Assembly (NCBI RefSeq): GCF_003369915.1
Contig: NC_046676.1
Coordinates: forward strand, 7,905,501-7,969,500
Direction of reading: 5' to 3'
Source: Drosophila miranda
Lineage: Eukaryota; Arthropoda; Insecta; Diptera; Drosophilidae
Length of the DNA: 64,000 bases
In this document: piece after piece, positions 22,766 through 36,700 of the stretch
Numbering within the stretch: position 1 is the stretch's first letter
Layout of the letters: every line of letters begins with the position of its first letter
Notes under the pieces: generated by a model
Told to the model about the DNA's origin: nothing
Seen by the model: only the letters and a program-made list of their open reading frames with translations
Database searches by the model: none
Program-made: the position numbers and the translations under genes

Positions 22766-25700
22766 TCAGAATATATATCGCTTAAATAATGCCGGCCACT
22801 CCATAACATGAACAAAGTCTGGGAAATCCGCCATGAATTTGAGACTCTCGGCGTCCCGCTGGAAATCGTAGCTAACGAAGTGACCCACAACTCCCAGCTC
22901 AAAGATCGGTGCATCGAGATCTCCGTCGGATGTCTGTAATCGAAACGTTTATAGCTTTCATCCGTCTACATTATCAATAAACTCTACTCACTGCGAAATC
23001 AATGTGAAAGTTTATGGGCGCACTGCCCGGGCCATATGAAAAGTATATTTGATATGGCGCAGAGTATTTCTCCGGCTCGTCCAACATATTTCTAATGAAG
23101 GACCAGTCCTCGATAACGACCCCTTTCAGTGGTCGTATAAACAGACTCATGTGCGGCGGACCGGCCAGCTCGAATGCGTATCTCACGGTTTTTCCCCCCA
23201 CGATAACTGATTTATCCAAGAGCTCTAACCCTAAGTTGGCGGGTGCAACAACTTCCTGGTCTCGGGGCAGCCAGGCAGCGCTGGAAAGAGCTCTGCACCA
23301 GCTGCTCCAGAAGCAGGGCATACCGCACACCACGTACTTGTCGCAGTAGGGCTCTACGGACGTTAGCCCGGTCAAATTTACGGATGATTGTATAAGAGGG
23401 CGCAGAGCTCGCCTGTCCTGGTAGTCGAAGTAATACCCAGAATCATTTACACTCACGGAGCCATCGTATTCATAGAAAATGCGACGAGTGTGCTGGTAAA
23501 AAGAGGGACAAAAATAAGATATCCGTAAATACAAGCGTAATGTAATCCCTTTACCAGGAAGTTCACCCGCATCACATTGGTCTTGGGGCGGTAGGGAAAA
23601 CCAATGTCCGTAACAGCAATCATACTAAATACAAAGGTGACAACTCCAAGGCCGAGTAATACGAGAGTAGACCAGCGGAACATGTTTATTAGGGGAACCT
23701 TGAAAGAAAAAGACAAAGGTGTGGCTGCGGCACTGACTAAATGTAATCTTGCTTACCACAAATCCCAAAGCAAAAAAAGTTCCCAGAGCGCAAATCAAGG
23801 CTATGAGCACGTCGGGATTAATTGAGTCGCGGTTTCTGCCCATCATTGGAAAGAAGACCACGAGAAATGTATAGAAGAGGGAGCAGAAGTATACGAACGG
23901 CATGAGCTGGAGAATTTGCACAACCAATACCCAGTAGTAGCCTGCAAATAAGACAAACTTCAGCAAGCAGAAAACCAATCTCGCTACAGCGATCTTACCG
24001 CGATCATGTAAGCAGCTCAGCAGGTTAATCAGCAAGGCGGCAGCATAGAAAAACATCGATACCATGCAGACGTACGGTATGCGCAGCCCTATTGCAGTCA
24101 AGATGATGGCCAAGAAGGCCAGGATAACGCAATGAGCGTGTAAACTCATGTGCAGATGGTAGGCATGGCTTAACTGTCCCTGCATGACATTAAGATATTG
24201 AAAATGTAGTCCACTAACATACTTTCTACTTACGTTTGGCTTTAGCGTGTAGTAGAGGGTCAGTGGAAGCACCAGACCAATGACTGCCGGGCACACATAA
24301 AGGCCAATCACCAGCCAGTTGCTGCTGAAGTAGGTCAAAGATCGATCGCCGGCGTCGAACAGTACGGCCATGAGCAGGGGCAGCCCAAGGCAGAGTCCGA
24401 GCCCCACCACATGGAGCCCTAGGATGATGAGGAACCAAACAGATATCTGACCAGCTGTCACCTCAGACACGCGGGCCATTCTCCATAAGGAAACTCCCAC
24501 CAGCATCAGGCTGATTACGGCAATGACACAGTTCAGGATTATCCCAGTTTTCTCGGTGTAGCACACAAAAAAGAGACCCAGAAAATCGAAGAACACGGAG
24601 TGGCCTTTGCTATGCTCCTGTTATAAATAGAGGATACATTTGTTCTACGATTTGGTAAAATATCGATGACCTACCTCCGTGTCGTACATCTCGCTGGCAT
24701 TGGCAAAGGCCCGTACTAGCGACAGGACATTTTCACCAGTGCTCTGTACGGAACGTCCTGGTACGGCATCAAAGTTATCAAAGACAGTGTGGTAGACGTA
24801 ACCGTTGTCAATTTGTGCAATATCAAGACCTTCAAACACGAAGTACAGTGTATTAAGCGAGTACTCAGAACTTTAAAAGAGCATCTTACCAGGCACTTGA
24901 CCATAATCGCGGAAAATTCTAAAGTCTGTGTCAGATGGCAGCATTCCAAACTGAAAGATCTCCTCAGCCATGGTAGTGGCAAACGGATGCTTAGCGTGAT
25001 GTTTATAATACTGCAATCATATATCAGAGAATGAATTATCGTACTAATATATTAAGTCAATATAAAGATTACCTGCATTAACCAAGGATGGTTGGGACCG
25101 CTTTGAAATAGTAGATCACGTCCCCCACAGCCAGCCACTTCCAAGTTGATAACGGCCCTGACGACAGGCAACACAATGGAGCTTTAAGATCGGAAGCGAT
25201 TATATATTATACTTACTTGCAGTTGGCTGCCCATTTGTGTTGGGTAATGAATCCATGAGACGCTTGCAGTGGATTCTCCTCGGCACCGTTAAACAGAAAG
25301 ACTATGGGATGTTGAAAGGGTGTCTCCGATATGGCCATTTGACGCAGCACCTCCAGCATGACCACCACCATGGTTCCATCGTCGCCGGAACCTGTTCCAC
25401 TGTATTACTATCGACGTGATGGAAACAATATACGAGGAATTGATTACCTGGACTGCTCGGTTTCGAGTCAAAGTGACTGTTAAGCAGGAGATACGACGAG
25501 CTGTTGGAGCTTTTCGAGCTGAGTTTGACAACCACATTGTGAATACCATGATACATGCTGGTCATTGTCCCAATTGTAAAGGCCCCTGTTGGCTGTTGCA
25601 CATCCACCTCCAGCTCGTAGAGATCGCTGCGCATTTCACTGCGAATATTATCTACAGCATCTACGAGAAAGGCAACTGTTGTCACCTCATTCGCCACACT

Positions 25701-26044
25701 GCCAACGACTTTGGGTCCAATGCGATCGAATTGGTAAAGCATATTCTGCGCTCTCTCTACCACAAATTGTCCGGGTTTAAGTGACTCCTGTGCAATGGTT
25801 ATTTTTTCCGGTAGGCGATGGAAGAGGGGTATCACGACAGCGTAAAATAGTGCCACCCAAAGGAGCAGGAAGGCCACCGCATAGTACCAGGCGAGTCTCC
25901 ATCTGAGTGCCCTTTCCTTGGACAACACATTGTAAAGTACTGTGCCCGAGTAGTTGCCCTGCAAAATGTGGTGATTAATGCATATCGAAAAAATGTATAA
26001 ATATATGAACTTACATTATCAGTTCCTTGAGCTTTCGATTCCAT
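22766..26044 (-). CDS. Ermp1-family M28 metallopeptidase, gene D
   Basis: Twelve exons: 26044-26015, 25958-25448, 25391-25217, 25157-25073, 25010-24890, 24829-24675, 24617-24234, 24179-23999, 23941-23757, 23698-23555, 23492-22992, 22933-22766; 879 residues. Exon 1 encodes [10 protein letters not shown]. It carries the N-terminal anchor ([16 protein letters not shown]) and the M28 ligands in [26 protein letters not shown] and VYHTVF. Several membrane helices follow, then a lumenal C-terminal domain with [15 protein letters not shown]. The exon 7 to exon 8 segment is shared almost identically with gene C. Ends FKRYIF. C, D and E form the closest trio of block 1. Confidence 0.88.
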
Positions 26045-26569
26045 ATTTTCCGCAAACTCTCCGCAAGACGGAACGTTGCCTATGGCCGGATTTCTCGAAA
26101 CTGAATGTTGTCGGGTTGCTGCTTCTGTTCCCTCTGAAGCCTATATAGATAGAGTCGTGTGTGCCTTGATAGGAGACCGAGGCCCGAAGGCGAACTCTCT
26201 GGCAAACAAAAGTTCCCATAGCTCGGGCCAAGTGCAGATATGTAGTATCTGAATTGTGGTAGATTTCTTAGCAGTTTCAAATCTAAATGCGTTTTTGATG
26301 TTTGCTGCAAATCTTATCAATAAATCTTTAATCAAGTGAAAGAGAGAGAACGCGAGAGCGAGGGCCACTTCAATCGGGACAGAGTATAGTCTATGCATAA
26401 CTATGATCGACTTTTGGGCACTCTGCTAAATGCTTATGTAGAAGGAATAATTCTGTTAAATTACTTGTGGATTTCTGTAATCTAGGTCTACAATCTATTA
26501 TATTAGTTAATATCTACTTAGTTAAGGCATACAAACGAAATAAGAGACAATCACAATAGTTTCATGAAC
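26045..26569. other. Spacer between D and E
   Basis: About 525 bp without a gene. It contains TATCTATATAGGC (minus strand, near 26140) as the candidate promoter element of D, and several GATA words (for example CTTATCAATA near 26313). In flies GATA sites often mark gut enhancers; that link is only an inference here. Confidence 0.4.
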
Positions 26570-29500
26570 TTAGAATACATAGCGTTCAAATAACGTAGGC
26601 CACTCCATCGGATGAGCAAAGTCCGGAAAATCGGAAATGAATTGCAAGCCAACTGCGTCACGATCAAAATCATAGCTGACAAAGTGCGATGAAAATCCCA
26701 GCTCAAAGACAGGCACATCAAAGTTTCCAGATGATATCTGAAAAATAGTTATCATAAAAATCCAATTTTGCAAAAGAATCCCATGAACTCACCGCAAAAT
26801 CAATGTGGAACTTCAATGGCGTGCTGTCCTTGCCATAGGCGAAGAATATATGATATGGCGCCGAGTATTTTTCGGGTTCGTCCAGAATGTTTCGAATAAA
26901 GGACCAATCCTCTACTGTGACCCCATCCAGGGGTTGTATATATATGCTCATATGTGGTGGACCAGACAATTCAAATGAGTATCGCACGGCTGTTCCAGAG
27001 TCTAGAACGGTTTTGCTTAAGAGCTGCAATGACGATGCACCTGGTATGGCCACCGGCTCATCGCGGGGCAGCCAATGACTGCTTGAGCGGGTCTTGCACC
27101 AGCGATGATTAAAGCACGGCACGCCGCACATCAGATACTTGCTGCAGTCAGATTCCGTGCTGACCAAACCTGTAAGATTAAGCGAAGTGTCCTCGAGTGG
27201 ATAATAGAGACGACGATCCTGGAAGTCAAAGTAGTAGCCAGAGTCATTAAGGCTTACGGAACCATCGTATTCATAGAAGATGCGACGAACGTGCTGCAGG
27301 AACATGGAAAATCATAAGATTTGGATCGAGCACTGGGGAAATAATTATTGAAACGGACTTACCAAAAAGTGCACCCGCATAACGCTGGTCTTAGCGCGGT
27401 AGGGAAAACCCACTCCTGAAACAGCGATCATGCTGAATATAAAGGTGACGACACCTAGGCCTAGCAATATGAGCTTCGGCCAGCGGAACATGTTTATCAG
27501 AGGAGCCACAAATCCCATTGCAAAGAAAGTTCCCATGGCACATAGCAACGCTATTAAAAGATCGGGATTAGTGGAGTGCCCGAAGCGTCCCAACATGGGA
27601 AAAAATACAATCAGGAACATGTAGAACAGATGGCAGAAGTAAAGAAACGGCATCAGCTGAAGAACCTGCACAATCAGCACCCAATAGTAGCCTTCAAATG
27701 AATCCAGATGTTAGAAAGCAGAATGCATGTGTCGGCCAGGTACTTACCTCGATCATGCAGGGTGCTTATCAGATTGATCAACAGGGCAGCAGCATAGAAG
27801 AGCATCGAGACCATGCACAAGTAGGGCGTCCTGAGACTGATTGCCGTAAGAATGATGGCTATCAGTGCCAGGAGTACACAGTGGGCATGCAGACTCATGT
27901 GCAGGTGATTCGGGTGGCTTATTTTATCCTGTGTGAGAAATTCCCCATTAGTCGCCTTCCGAGTGGCTCGACCTTCAGCAAACTTACGTTTCGTCTCAAT
28001 GTGTAGTAGAGCGACAAGGGGAGAACCTGGCCAATCATAGCTGGACAGATGTACAGGCCGATCACCAGCCAGGTGTTGCTAAAATAGGTCAACGACTGAC
28101 CTCCGGCATCGAAGAACACGCCCATAAGAAGGGGCAAACCAATGCTGAGGAAGAATCCCACCACATGCAGCCCCAGAATGATGCCGAACCAAATTAGGAT
28201 TTCACCCAGTGTCGCCTCTGACTCGCGACCCATTCTCAGTAGTGAACATCCAACCAGCACCAGGCAGACCACCGCAATGACGCAGTTCAGGATTATCCCA
28301 GTGGTCTCAGTGTAATATATAAAGAAGAGCCCCAGAAAGTCGAAGAACACGGAATGGCCTTCGCTGTGTTCCTGCAATAATATTAGATTAGTGGACTAGG
28401 TCCAAGTATAGTTGTAAAATTGACCACCCACCTCTGGGTTATACATTTCGCTGGCGTTGGCAAAGGCCCGCACTAGGGCGAGTGCATTCTCGCCAGTATT
28501 TTGAAGGGAATCACCGGGAACCGCCTCAAAATTGTCAAATTTCGTGTGGTATACGTAACCGTTGCTGATTTGAGCAATATCCAGACCTATAGATAGATAG
28601 AGTTGAGGTTGTTATCGTTTGTGTATGGAAGTTGTAGGCTTTCCAGCTTACCTGGTACCTGGCCATAGTCGCGAAAGATTCTAAAATCTGTGTCGGACGG
28701 AAGAATTCCCGACTGAAAGATCTCCTCCGCCATGGTAGTGGCGAACGGATGCTTGGCATTTTGGTTGTAGTACTATAACGGGAAATAAAACGACAATTAA
28801 TCATGTAATTTTTCGGCACACTTTTATCCTACAATTAAATTGGGGCAATCAAGCGTTTTAGTATTGGCACACAATGACCGTTTACAATGCTAATAAACTG
28901 CCAATGACTATGCTCACTGCCTCACGTTCTCAGCGAAAGCATTCTATAAAGTGTGTACACTCGATACAAAATATGCATGTCTGTACATACCTTCATAAGC
29001 CATGGGTTATTTGGACCGCTCTGGAAAAGCAGATCACGTCCTCCGCTGCCAGCGACTTCCAAATTGATCAGGGCCCTGTAGAAAACACCCTCTTTAGCCG
29101 CAAACCCAAATTGATCTTCAATTTCTTCTTACTTGCAATTGGGCGCCCACTTGTGTTGGGTGATGAAGCCATGCGAGGCTTCCAAAGGGTTCTCCTCCGC
29201 TCCGTTGAACAGAAAGACAATGGGATGTTCGAAGGGCGTCTCCGATATGGCCATTTGACGCAGCACCTCCAGCATGACAACCACCATGGTGCCATCGTCG
29301 CCGGAACCTATTCGCATTTGCTTAGAACCTTCAATAGAAACAGAATCGAATCACTTACCTGGACTGGTCGGCTTCGAGTCGAAGTGGCTGTTGACGAGAA
29401 GGTACGCTGTACTGTTGGAGCCCTTTGAGCTAAGTTTGACTACCACGTTCTGTACTCCCTGATACATATTCACCATATTCCAGTGCATGTAAGCGCCAGA

Positions 29501-29967
29501 TGGCGCCTGGACATCAATCTCCAGTTCGTAAAGATGGCTGCGCATTTCCGTTCGAATATTTTCCACTTCATCCACAAGAAAGGCAACAGTTGTCACCTCA
29601 TTCGCCACACTGCCGACGACTTTGGGTCCAATGCGGTCGTATTTGTAGAGCCATCTCTGTGCTCTCTCTGCCACAAACTCACCGGGGTTCAGGGACTCCC
29701 CCTTAATGCTAATTCCGTCTGGCAGTCGATTGTAAAGGGGGATCACCACGGCATAGAAGAGCGCCACCCATAGAAGAAGGAACGAAGGTGCATAGTACCA
29801 GGGCAGTCTTGATTTTAGCTGCTTTTGCTGTGACAAGACTCGAACGAGGGAGACATCTGAATGATGTTTGGATTTGCTGGAGTCCTAAAAGAAAGATTAC
29901 CAGGAAATCATTTAGAAGCGATGAGGATTCATATATTTAAACTTACCTTCCCGCTCGGTAGCTTCAT
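26570..29967 (-). CDS. Ermp1-family M28 metallopeptidase, gene E
   Basis: Eleven exons: 29967-29947, 29884-29359, 29307-29133, 29075-28991, 28772-28652, 28586-28432, 28371-27988, 27928-27748, 27691-27363, 27293-26793, 26737-26570; 881 residues. Exon 1 encodes MKLPSGK. Ligand motifs [26 protein letters not shown] and VYHTKF are present. The exon 27691-27363 is 329 bp, exactly the sum of the 185-bp and 144-bp exons found in A-D, reading [10 protein letters not shown] across the old junction, so one intron is cleanly absent. The intron before exon 5 is the longest in block 1 (218 bp). Ends FERYVF. Confidence 0.88.
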
Positions 29968-30759
29968 GGCGTTCTGTCCTTGGCAAGAGCTAAGAAAGGT
30001 CTAACAATGCCTTTGTCCAGTCGTCGGAACACTGACTATATCTGCCTTGAGAGCTTCAGTTTGGAGCTAGAGGGATATTATCAGCACTGATTCGCACTTT
30101 GAATCCCATAAAGATAAATCGGTTCCTGCTAGAAATATATCGCCTGATACGAGGTGGTGACAAACCCCATAGTTTTCCTTGGGGAAATGTGGTATCTAAA
30201 TAATGGCAGATTTATGCCCTGCCCTGCCTATCTTTACAACGCTTTAGAATTGGAATGTTTTTGGCACGCTTGTTTGTCCAATAGCCACATGCTGAGCATG
30301 GCAATGCCTATCTTTATATCTCTAGACGGTTGCTGTGTTTATCGAGTACACCTCTCGCTACCTCAGTACATCCTCTTATTGAGGCAACAAAGAATTATAG
30401 ATTCCTCACACTACAGAGGCTGAGTTGAATGGAACTTTGACGAGTCCTAAGCGTAAATCACAATAAGAAAGCATTTACAGCTGGAAAAACCTGAACAACC
30501 ATTATCACTTGAATTTTATTAGAATACAATAAATCAGAAGAGATTAGAATGGCATGTCCCCCTGGCAGGGCCGTTATCGAGTACCTTTTTTGGGGAGAAT
30601 CCCTTTCGACTATGATATATCTGATTATTAAACTACAAGGTTAATGGTTAAAAGGTGTCTTATTTAAGAAGCAATTGTACTTATAATGCAAATAACATGG
30701 TAGGTACAACTATGCAATAGGTTTGTACTTTATTCAGATGCTGTGTGGACATTGGCGTG
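29968..30759. other. Spacer between protease E and ana3
   Basis: No gene found. The part next to E holds its promoter; TATCTTTATGGG on the minus strand near 30108-30119 resembles the element upstream of C. The right part contains the 3' end of ana3, with TTTATT at 30729-30734 reading AATAAA on the minus strand. Confidence 0.45.
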
Positions 30760-33700
30760 CTACTTCTCCATACAGCCAATGACTTTTTCCAGCAGTTTTT
30801 CAAGCTCTGCGGCATGAGGCAGTTCTTGGAAAAATCCCGGACGCTCCTGTTTAACGACGGCCAGTTTCTCTTGGAGGCAGGACAACTTTTTCATCAATTT
30901 GGTGCCTCGCAGAATGGCCTGGTGCTTTGCTATGAAACAGAAGAGTTTCCACAGAATCAGGACCACCAAGCTGTGCTCTTCATATGATTCTAGGCTGCCG
31001 TCCCCGCCACCATCTACATCTTTGACCGGTTGGGAGACAATGTCACTCAGCATAGACAAAAAGTCGGCATTGTTTACTAGTGGCAGGCGATTTCCAACGG
31101 AGAAGCTCATGTTGCGGAAGATGCGAAGGCAGAGAATCCTACCCTGGCTGAGCGGTGGCATGCGCCGGATAGCAGTGATGAGACCATGCAAATGGCAGAT
31201 CCTGGAACCACTTTCATAGCGCGAGTAGACTTCCCAAAAGCCAAGCCATGCGAGCAAAGCAGCGGGTCCGATCTTGGAAGCATGAGCCCCGCTTACGGTG
31301 CCGGGCAGAATCGTGTCAAACATGTCCAGCACATGCATCTTGAAGAGACTGAGACGACCCTCGCTGCAGGCACAGCAGTTGACCATCACACGCAAAGCAG
31401 GAACTAGACTCTGATTGGGTATGGCGTTGGGAGTCTCCTTCCTGGTGGTCTCGTAGTCAGCCACCCGCACCATCAGCTGCAGCAGCGAATGGGGTTGTCC
31501 GGACAGCAACAAGGAGCTATGCTTGCACATTTCGAATGAGTACTCGGTGAGGGACATGGCCAGCTGAACGCAAAGCAATTTTAGGTGTGGAGAGTGCGAC
31601 AACCAGGGCCAAATGCGTATCTGCAGTCGTACAAATATCGCTGCCACCGAGGCTTCGTTGATCACTGAGTAAGGCGAACTGTGCCATTGCACCATCATGT
31701 TGAGCAGCAACACAAGATTGTTCAGTATATCACGCGTCTTGTAGACGCCAACGCGCTTCACATAAGTGGTGGCGTTTCCAATGTCGGGGTCGCTGAGAAA
31801 GGCGTCGAGCAGACCCAACACTCGATCCAACAGCTTAAGCGTCTGAGCGACATCAATAGCATGGGGCGAGACCTTCAGCAATGCTCCGAGCACTTCACAG
31901 ATCTGCACATGACCCGTTCCGGGAGGGTGCAAGAAGTTAAAAGTCTTAGCTGGGAAATAATGATCAAAAAGACGGTTCAGGCATTGAAAGAGGATCACCA
32001 CTGCACTGCCTACAGGCAAACCATCGTGGGATATTGTAACCGAAAAAAGCTTTGCATCGCCTTTCGCTAATTTTCGGTTCGACTTCGGCTTTAACTGGTT
32101 ATTCAAGGCATTCATATTGTTCTGCTCATTCATAGTCTTATCTTTAGTATCAATACTGACCGGCAAGCTGAATTTTTCCATTGTCTTCACAAAATTGAGA
32201 TGTTCAGGTGCATGTTGAGCCTTGAGGCACACCATAGTCAAAGCCGAGAGAGTGTGCTGCTGCAGAGATGTTCCCTTGTGCTTTAGATTCGTTCCGTATA
32301 TGAATATCTGGATTAAAATAGTGGGTCGAATGTAAAGCTGCTCGAACAAAAAGTCATATGCGTTGGGGTCCTTGCAGAAAACCAGAAATAGCTTAATAAA
32401 CCTTGTCAAAAAGCGATCGGGCTCTTCCAGGTCCAGTATAGTATCTATCAGCGTTATGTAGCTCTGCAGCAGGGCGGGATCACGACAAATGCTGCGCTGC
32501 AAGAACTCGAAGTTAGTAGAATAGCAAAGGGCATAGAGTTCACTGATATCAGCGCACAGCTCCAGAAAGCCGTCCGAGAAATTCTGTGGTGGCGGCGGCC
32601 TCTTCATCACATCGCTGAGACAGTTCATAAATCTGTGCTCACAGAGCAGGGCACACCAAGTCGGCTTGAGGACCACCAGACGCACGCAGATGCCTATGTA
32701 ACAGCTGATTATTCCACAAGAGTTCTTCTCTCCGTGTGCGTGTTTGTCCAGCCAGGGAGTCACATGCAGTGTCCCCAAAGCGTAATGCGCATCTTCCAGA
32801 AAGTTATGACGCTGAAGCAGCTCGATGATTTTCTCCGCATCCATTTGCGGCATCAGCGTTATAAACATACGACCAGCCAGCTCTCGTACCAGCATCATTT
32901 CCGCTACATGCTTCATGGTAGACAGACAGCATTCAATCAGACCTCCAGGCGGAAACTTCAGATGCGACAAGATCTTTCCCGCGCTGGAGCCACTACTGGA
33001 TAGCCAACTGGCTATCGCTACCCAAGCCAGCGAACGCACTTGTCCATCACTGTGCCCGCACAGTGCCAACAGATACGTAAATATCTTGTAGGCTAAGTGA
33101 TCCCTATCGTCGGATGTGGCAATCGTTGCGAGATTTCCCAAGTACCGTGTGTGGAGCTGGCATACAATGTGTAGACAGTCCCGCTGCCACTGAGATCCAG
33201 TCTGTGTGGGGTTTCTCAGGTCGAAGGAAAGTTGCACAAAGTGTCGGATATAGAACTGCAAAGGTAATGGATCTGTCTTAGCTTAGTCGAAATACGGAAG
33301 AATCTGTTTTGGCACTCACCATCAGCTGATCGTCGCTGAACATCAGGTCCCGCTCGCTGAGAAAATGCAGCACTCTGAGAATGCAGCGCACGTGCAGGAG
33401 CTGGCGCAGCTCAAAGTGAGTCCTGGCCACAGCACTCAGCTGAATAAAGAACTGTCCGTGCCAGCTAATTTTAGCGGGGATTTCCGTCTTGGCCTCGAGC
33501 AGAGCTGTAAAGATTTGGCAGACCGCTTGGAGCAAATTCAGGTCGGTGGTGCGATCGTACAGTATCGACAGAAAACTGTGGTGTGGGTCTAGTTCCAGAG
33601 TCCGATTGAGACTGCTCCACACATGTTGCACACCGAAGAGAATGCAGTTCAGGCACAGTTCCGACACGGACATGTATACCTCTCGATCGGCTGCGTTTGC

Positions 33701-36700
33701 GGGGGCTACGCGCAGATACTTGTGCATCAAGTTCCACAGGCTGATTCCCGCATCTTCAGGCATACTAGTGCGAAGCATCACCAGATATAACTGGATTTTT
33801 GCCACAATCTGCTTGAGTTCGTCGTGGCTGCTGCAGTTGCTGGCTGCCGTGAGTTGGCGACCCAGCTGTGGACCGACCTGTGATGCGTGGATCAGGGCAA
33901 GATCCGCAGCCGTCAGCTTTAGCGATTCCTTGATGTCCACTTTCTGGATGGCTTCCAGCGTAATATCCTCCAGGGTCCCGCATATGAAAATCGCCGTATT
34001 TAGGCGCCAGTGCTGGGCAGCCCTGTCGGCATCTTGGCCGAAATGGGTCTGCCGAAGGGTATGCTCCAAGGCCAGCCCCTCCGTAGCGGTACACGGTGGT
34101 TCAGTTAGATCGAGTTCATATGTTATGGGGATGATCAAAGAACTAAGATCCACATCCAAGACGAGCTTCGATTTGGTGGCCGTCATATGTTCGTGGAAGA
34201 GCATTTGGAATAGGCAGATGAGGACACTCTCCCGAAACTCCGGATCGTGAGCAGTTTTAAAGAGGAGCGACGTCAGAAGTAAATACATTTCAGGGGATGA
34301 CCCCGACTCTTGCAGAAAGGCTTTGTTGAAAAAATGGATTTTGATCAGAATACTCACAGTTGTCAGTAGATTCTCTGCATATTCCGAGTTTCTTATGATG
34401 ACGCGACCAATGTATAAAGCCTGCATGACCAATAATAAGCCCTTATTTGTTTTCGAAAAGTGCTCGCAGGCCTTCCAGTTCTGCAGCAAAACATTTATCT
34501 GTCTCAGACACGACTTTCTGATAGCTGGCTTAAGATCTTTGGTTTCCAGCAGCCGCAGTAGGGCATCCACGCTGCGCTCCCCCAGAAAGGGCTCTTCGGT
34601 GGTCGCCGGGAAAATGCTTTGGTACAGCCGAGGTGGTTGAACCCATCCGAAGTCGTAGTTTAATATCTTTTCATGCACCTTTTTATCGTCGCCCTTGGAA
34701 ACATACTGCAGGATGTAAGCTATTCTAGCCGCGGCCTCTATTCTTATCTGAGGATCGGGATAGAATAGGTAGCAGACGTTTGCGCGCAGCTTTAGAAACA
34801 CATCTCCTTCGGTCGGACAGACAATCTTCCATAATTTGTTGTGCATGGTACTGTTCGTAACGGAACGGCAGATCATAAGGGGAACCATCACAGGTTGAAG
34901 AAATTCGTACATTCCACTGAAGTCATTATCTCTTAGGGTGCAGGTCAAATTGAGTAGCATGTCCAGGTACTGTAAGCACCAGACTCGCACCCTATCCCAT
35001 CTATCTTCTAGCCAGCTCTGCAAAACAAACTGACGTAGCAGCTTGGTGTTCAGCGGCAGTCCAAAGATACGCTGACGTATCAACTCCAGATTACTGTAGC
35101 CCCTCTGATAGACGCTGTTTTGAACGATTGCGTGAAAGAACATGCCACAAGGATACCACATCAAGTGATAGAAGTGGCCACGCAGCTCCGGATCGCGGAT
35201 GTTCATCAGACTATACATCAAGCTCTCGGCCTCCTTGCGCAATTTTGGGTTCTTGGTATACTGAAGAGTGCAGTCTAGAAGGGCGTCGCAGAGCTCCTTC
35301 AGCAAACTGTGGCTGCCCAGCTGGTTTAAAACCAGGCAGATGTGCTCCTGTAGTAGGAGTACGTCCTCTGAAGTCATCTTTTTGAGCGGCTTTAATTGAT
35401 TAATGGCCAGATTATAGCCCCTGTATAGCCTACTCAGCTGTTTATCCGTCGTTGAGGGTTGTGAAATAACAGAGACAAGTTTCTTGATCGATTGTTCGTG
35501 TTCTGGCATGCACATAATATAGGTGCTGTCCATCATGACAGGTAGAAACCGTGATTTGGCTTGATTTCTGTCCATTGATATGTCGTAGATTATACTCAAC
35601 GAAATTGAATCATGCAGCAGGCCATTGAAAATAAGTGACTGCAAACGGGGCATCGCGAGTTTATCTACCAGTTTTGCCAGGTCGTTTCCTTCCGTATTGT
35701 AGCAAAATGTATGGGCCTTTTTGACCAGGCCCGCTAGCCGCTCTATAAATAAGTTTGAGACGGGACAACACAGAGCGTCATGGGTTTGTACAGCCGTCAT
35801 AATTAGTTCCAGGATGAGCCAATTCTTGCTGGTAAATTGATGCAGAACCGGGTCCAACAGCTCGGTGCAGCTGTTTAGGAGGAAGCACAGGGCACTGTCC
35901 ACACGCAGCTGTTTGGGGCGATCGGCTGGTGGGTCGATGATGCAGGAATAGCTAAGAGTGGATTTCCGCACCTCTAAGCTGCTCTGCATCTGCAGCAGAT
36001 ATTTGAGGAGGGCCCGATTCACATTGTGAAGATTGGCGTCTGCCCTTTCCTGAATCTTTACAAGCTTAAAGAAAATGTGTGGCGCCTGAAGGAAATACTC
36101 GCTGGGATAGTCGCCCATTTTGATAGTTAAATTGGTAAGCTTTTCATGCATTTCGGCATCCGGGTCTTCCATGTCGATCATGGCCTTCATGGTGTCCACA
36201 TCCTCCGTGAACGGTTGTGTCCAGGCCGGTTCAAAGTCTTCTGGCTGGAATCTCGCCACCAGTTGATCTTTCAAGCTGCAGTCAGGCTCGCTCGTCAATT
36301 CACCCTCACTGATCGATGGCGACGGGGTGGGCTTATGGTTTAAATATATATCGGGCAGCAAACGCTGTAATTCGTCCAGCAATTCCATTGCTCGCGTGGA
36401 CTCCAGGGACCGTATAATCTTCTTGATTTTGTCCAACTCCGCAGAGAGCCGCTCATGTGGTATCTTCTTCACCACCTCCTCGGCATACTCGGAGCGCAGC
36501 AACTCCTGCAGAATGGCCAGCACACGGTCGGCGGCCAGGAGGGGCTTGCAGCCAAACCATCGTATTAACTGTTTGAGCATAAACACTGGGTTCCCCTCGA
36601 TTTTCTCGTGAAGCATCAGGCAGTGAATAAAGCGCGTCTCAACCTGCTGCAGGGCACACATGCGTATCGCCTCCAAATTATTTGTCAATTTGATCAACAG

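Noticed and set aside
30154-30423. 89-codon open frame between gene E and ana3
   Set aside because: No start context, no domain, and no splice partner; Cys/Leu-rich by chance in AT-rich spacer.
33489-34250. 253-codon plus-strand frame opposite ana3
   Set aside because: It is the antisense shadow of a conserved ana3 exon; Ser/Arg-rich composition is typical of such shadows.
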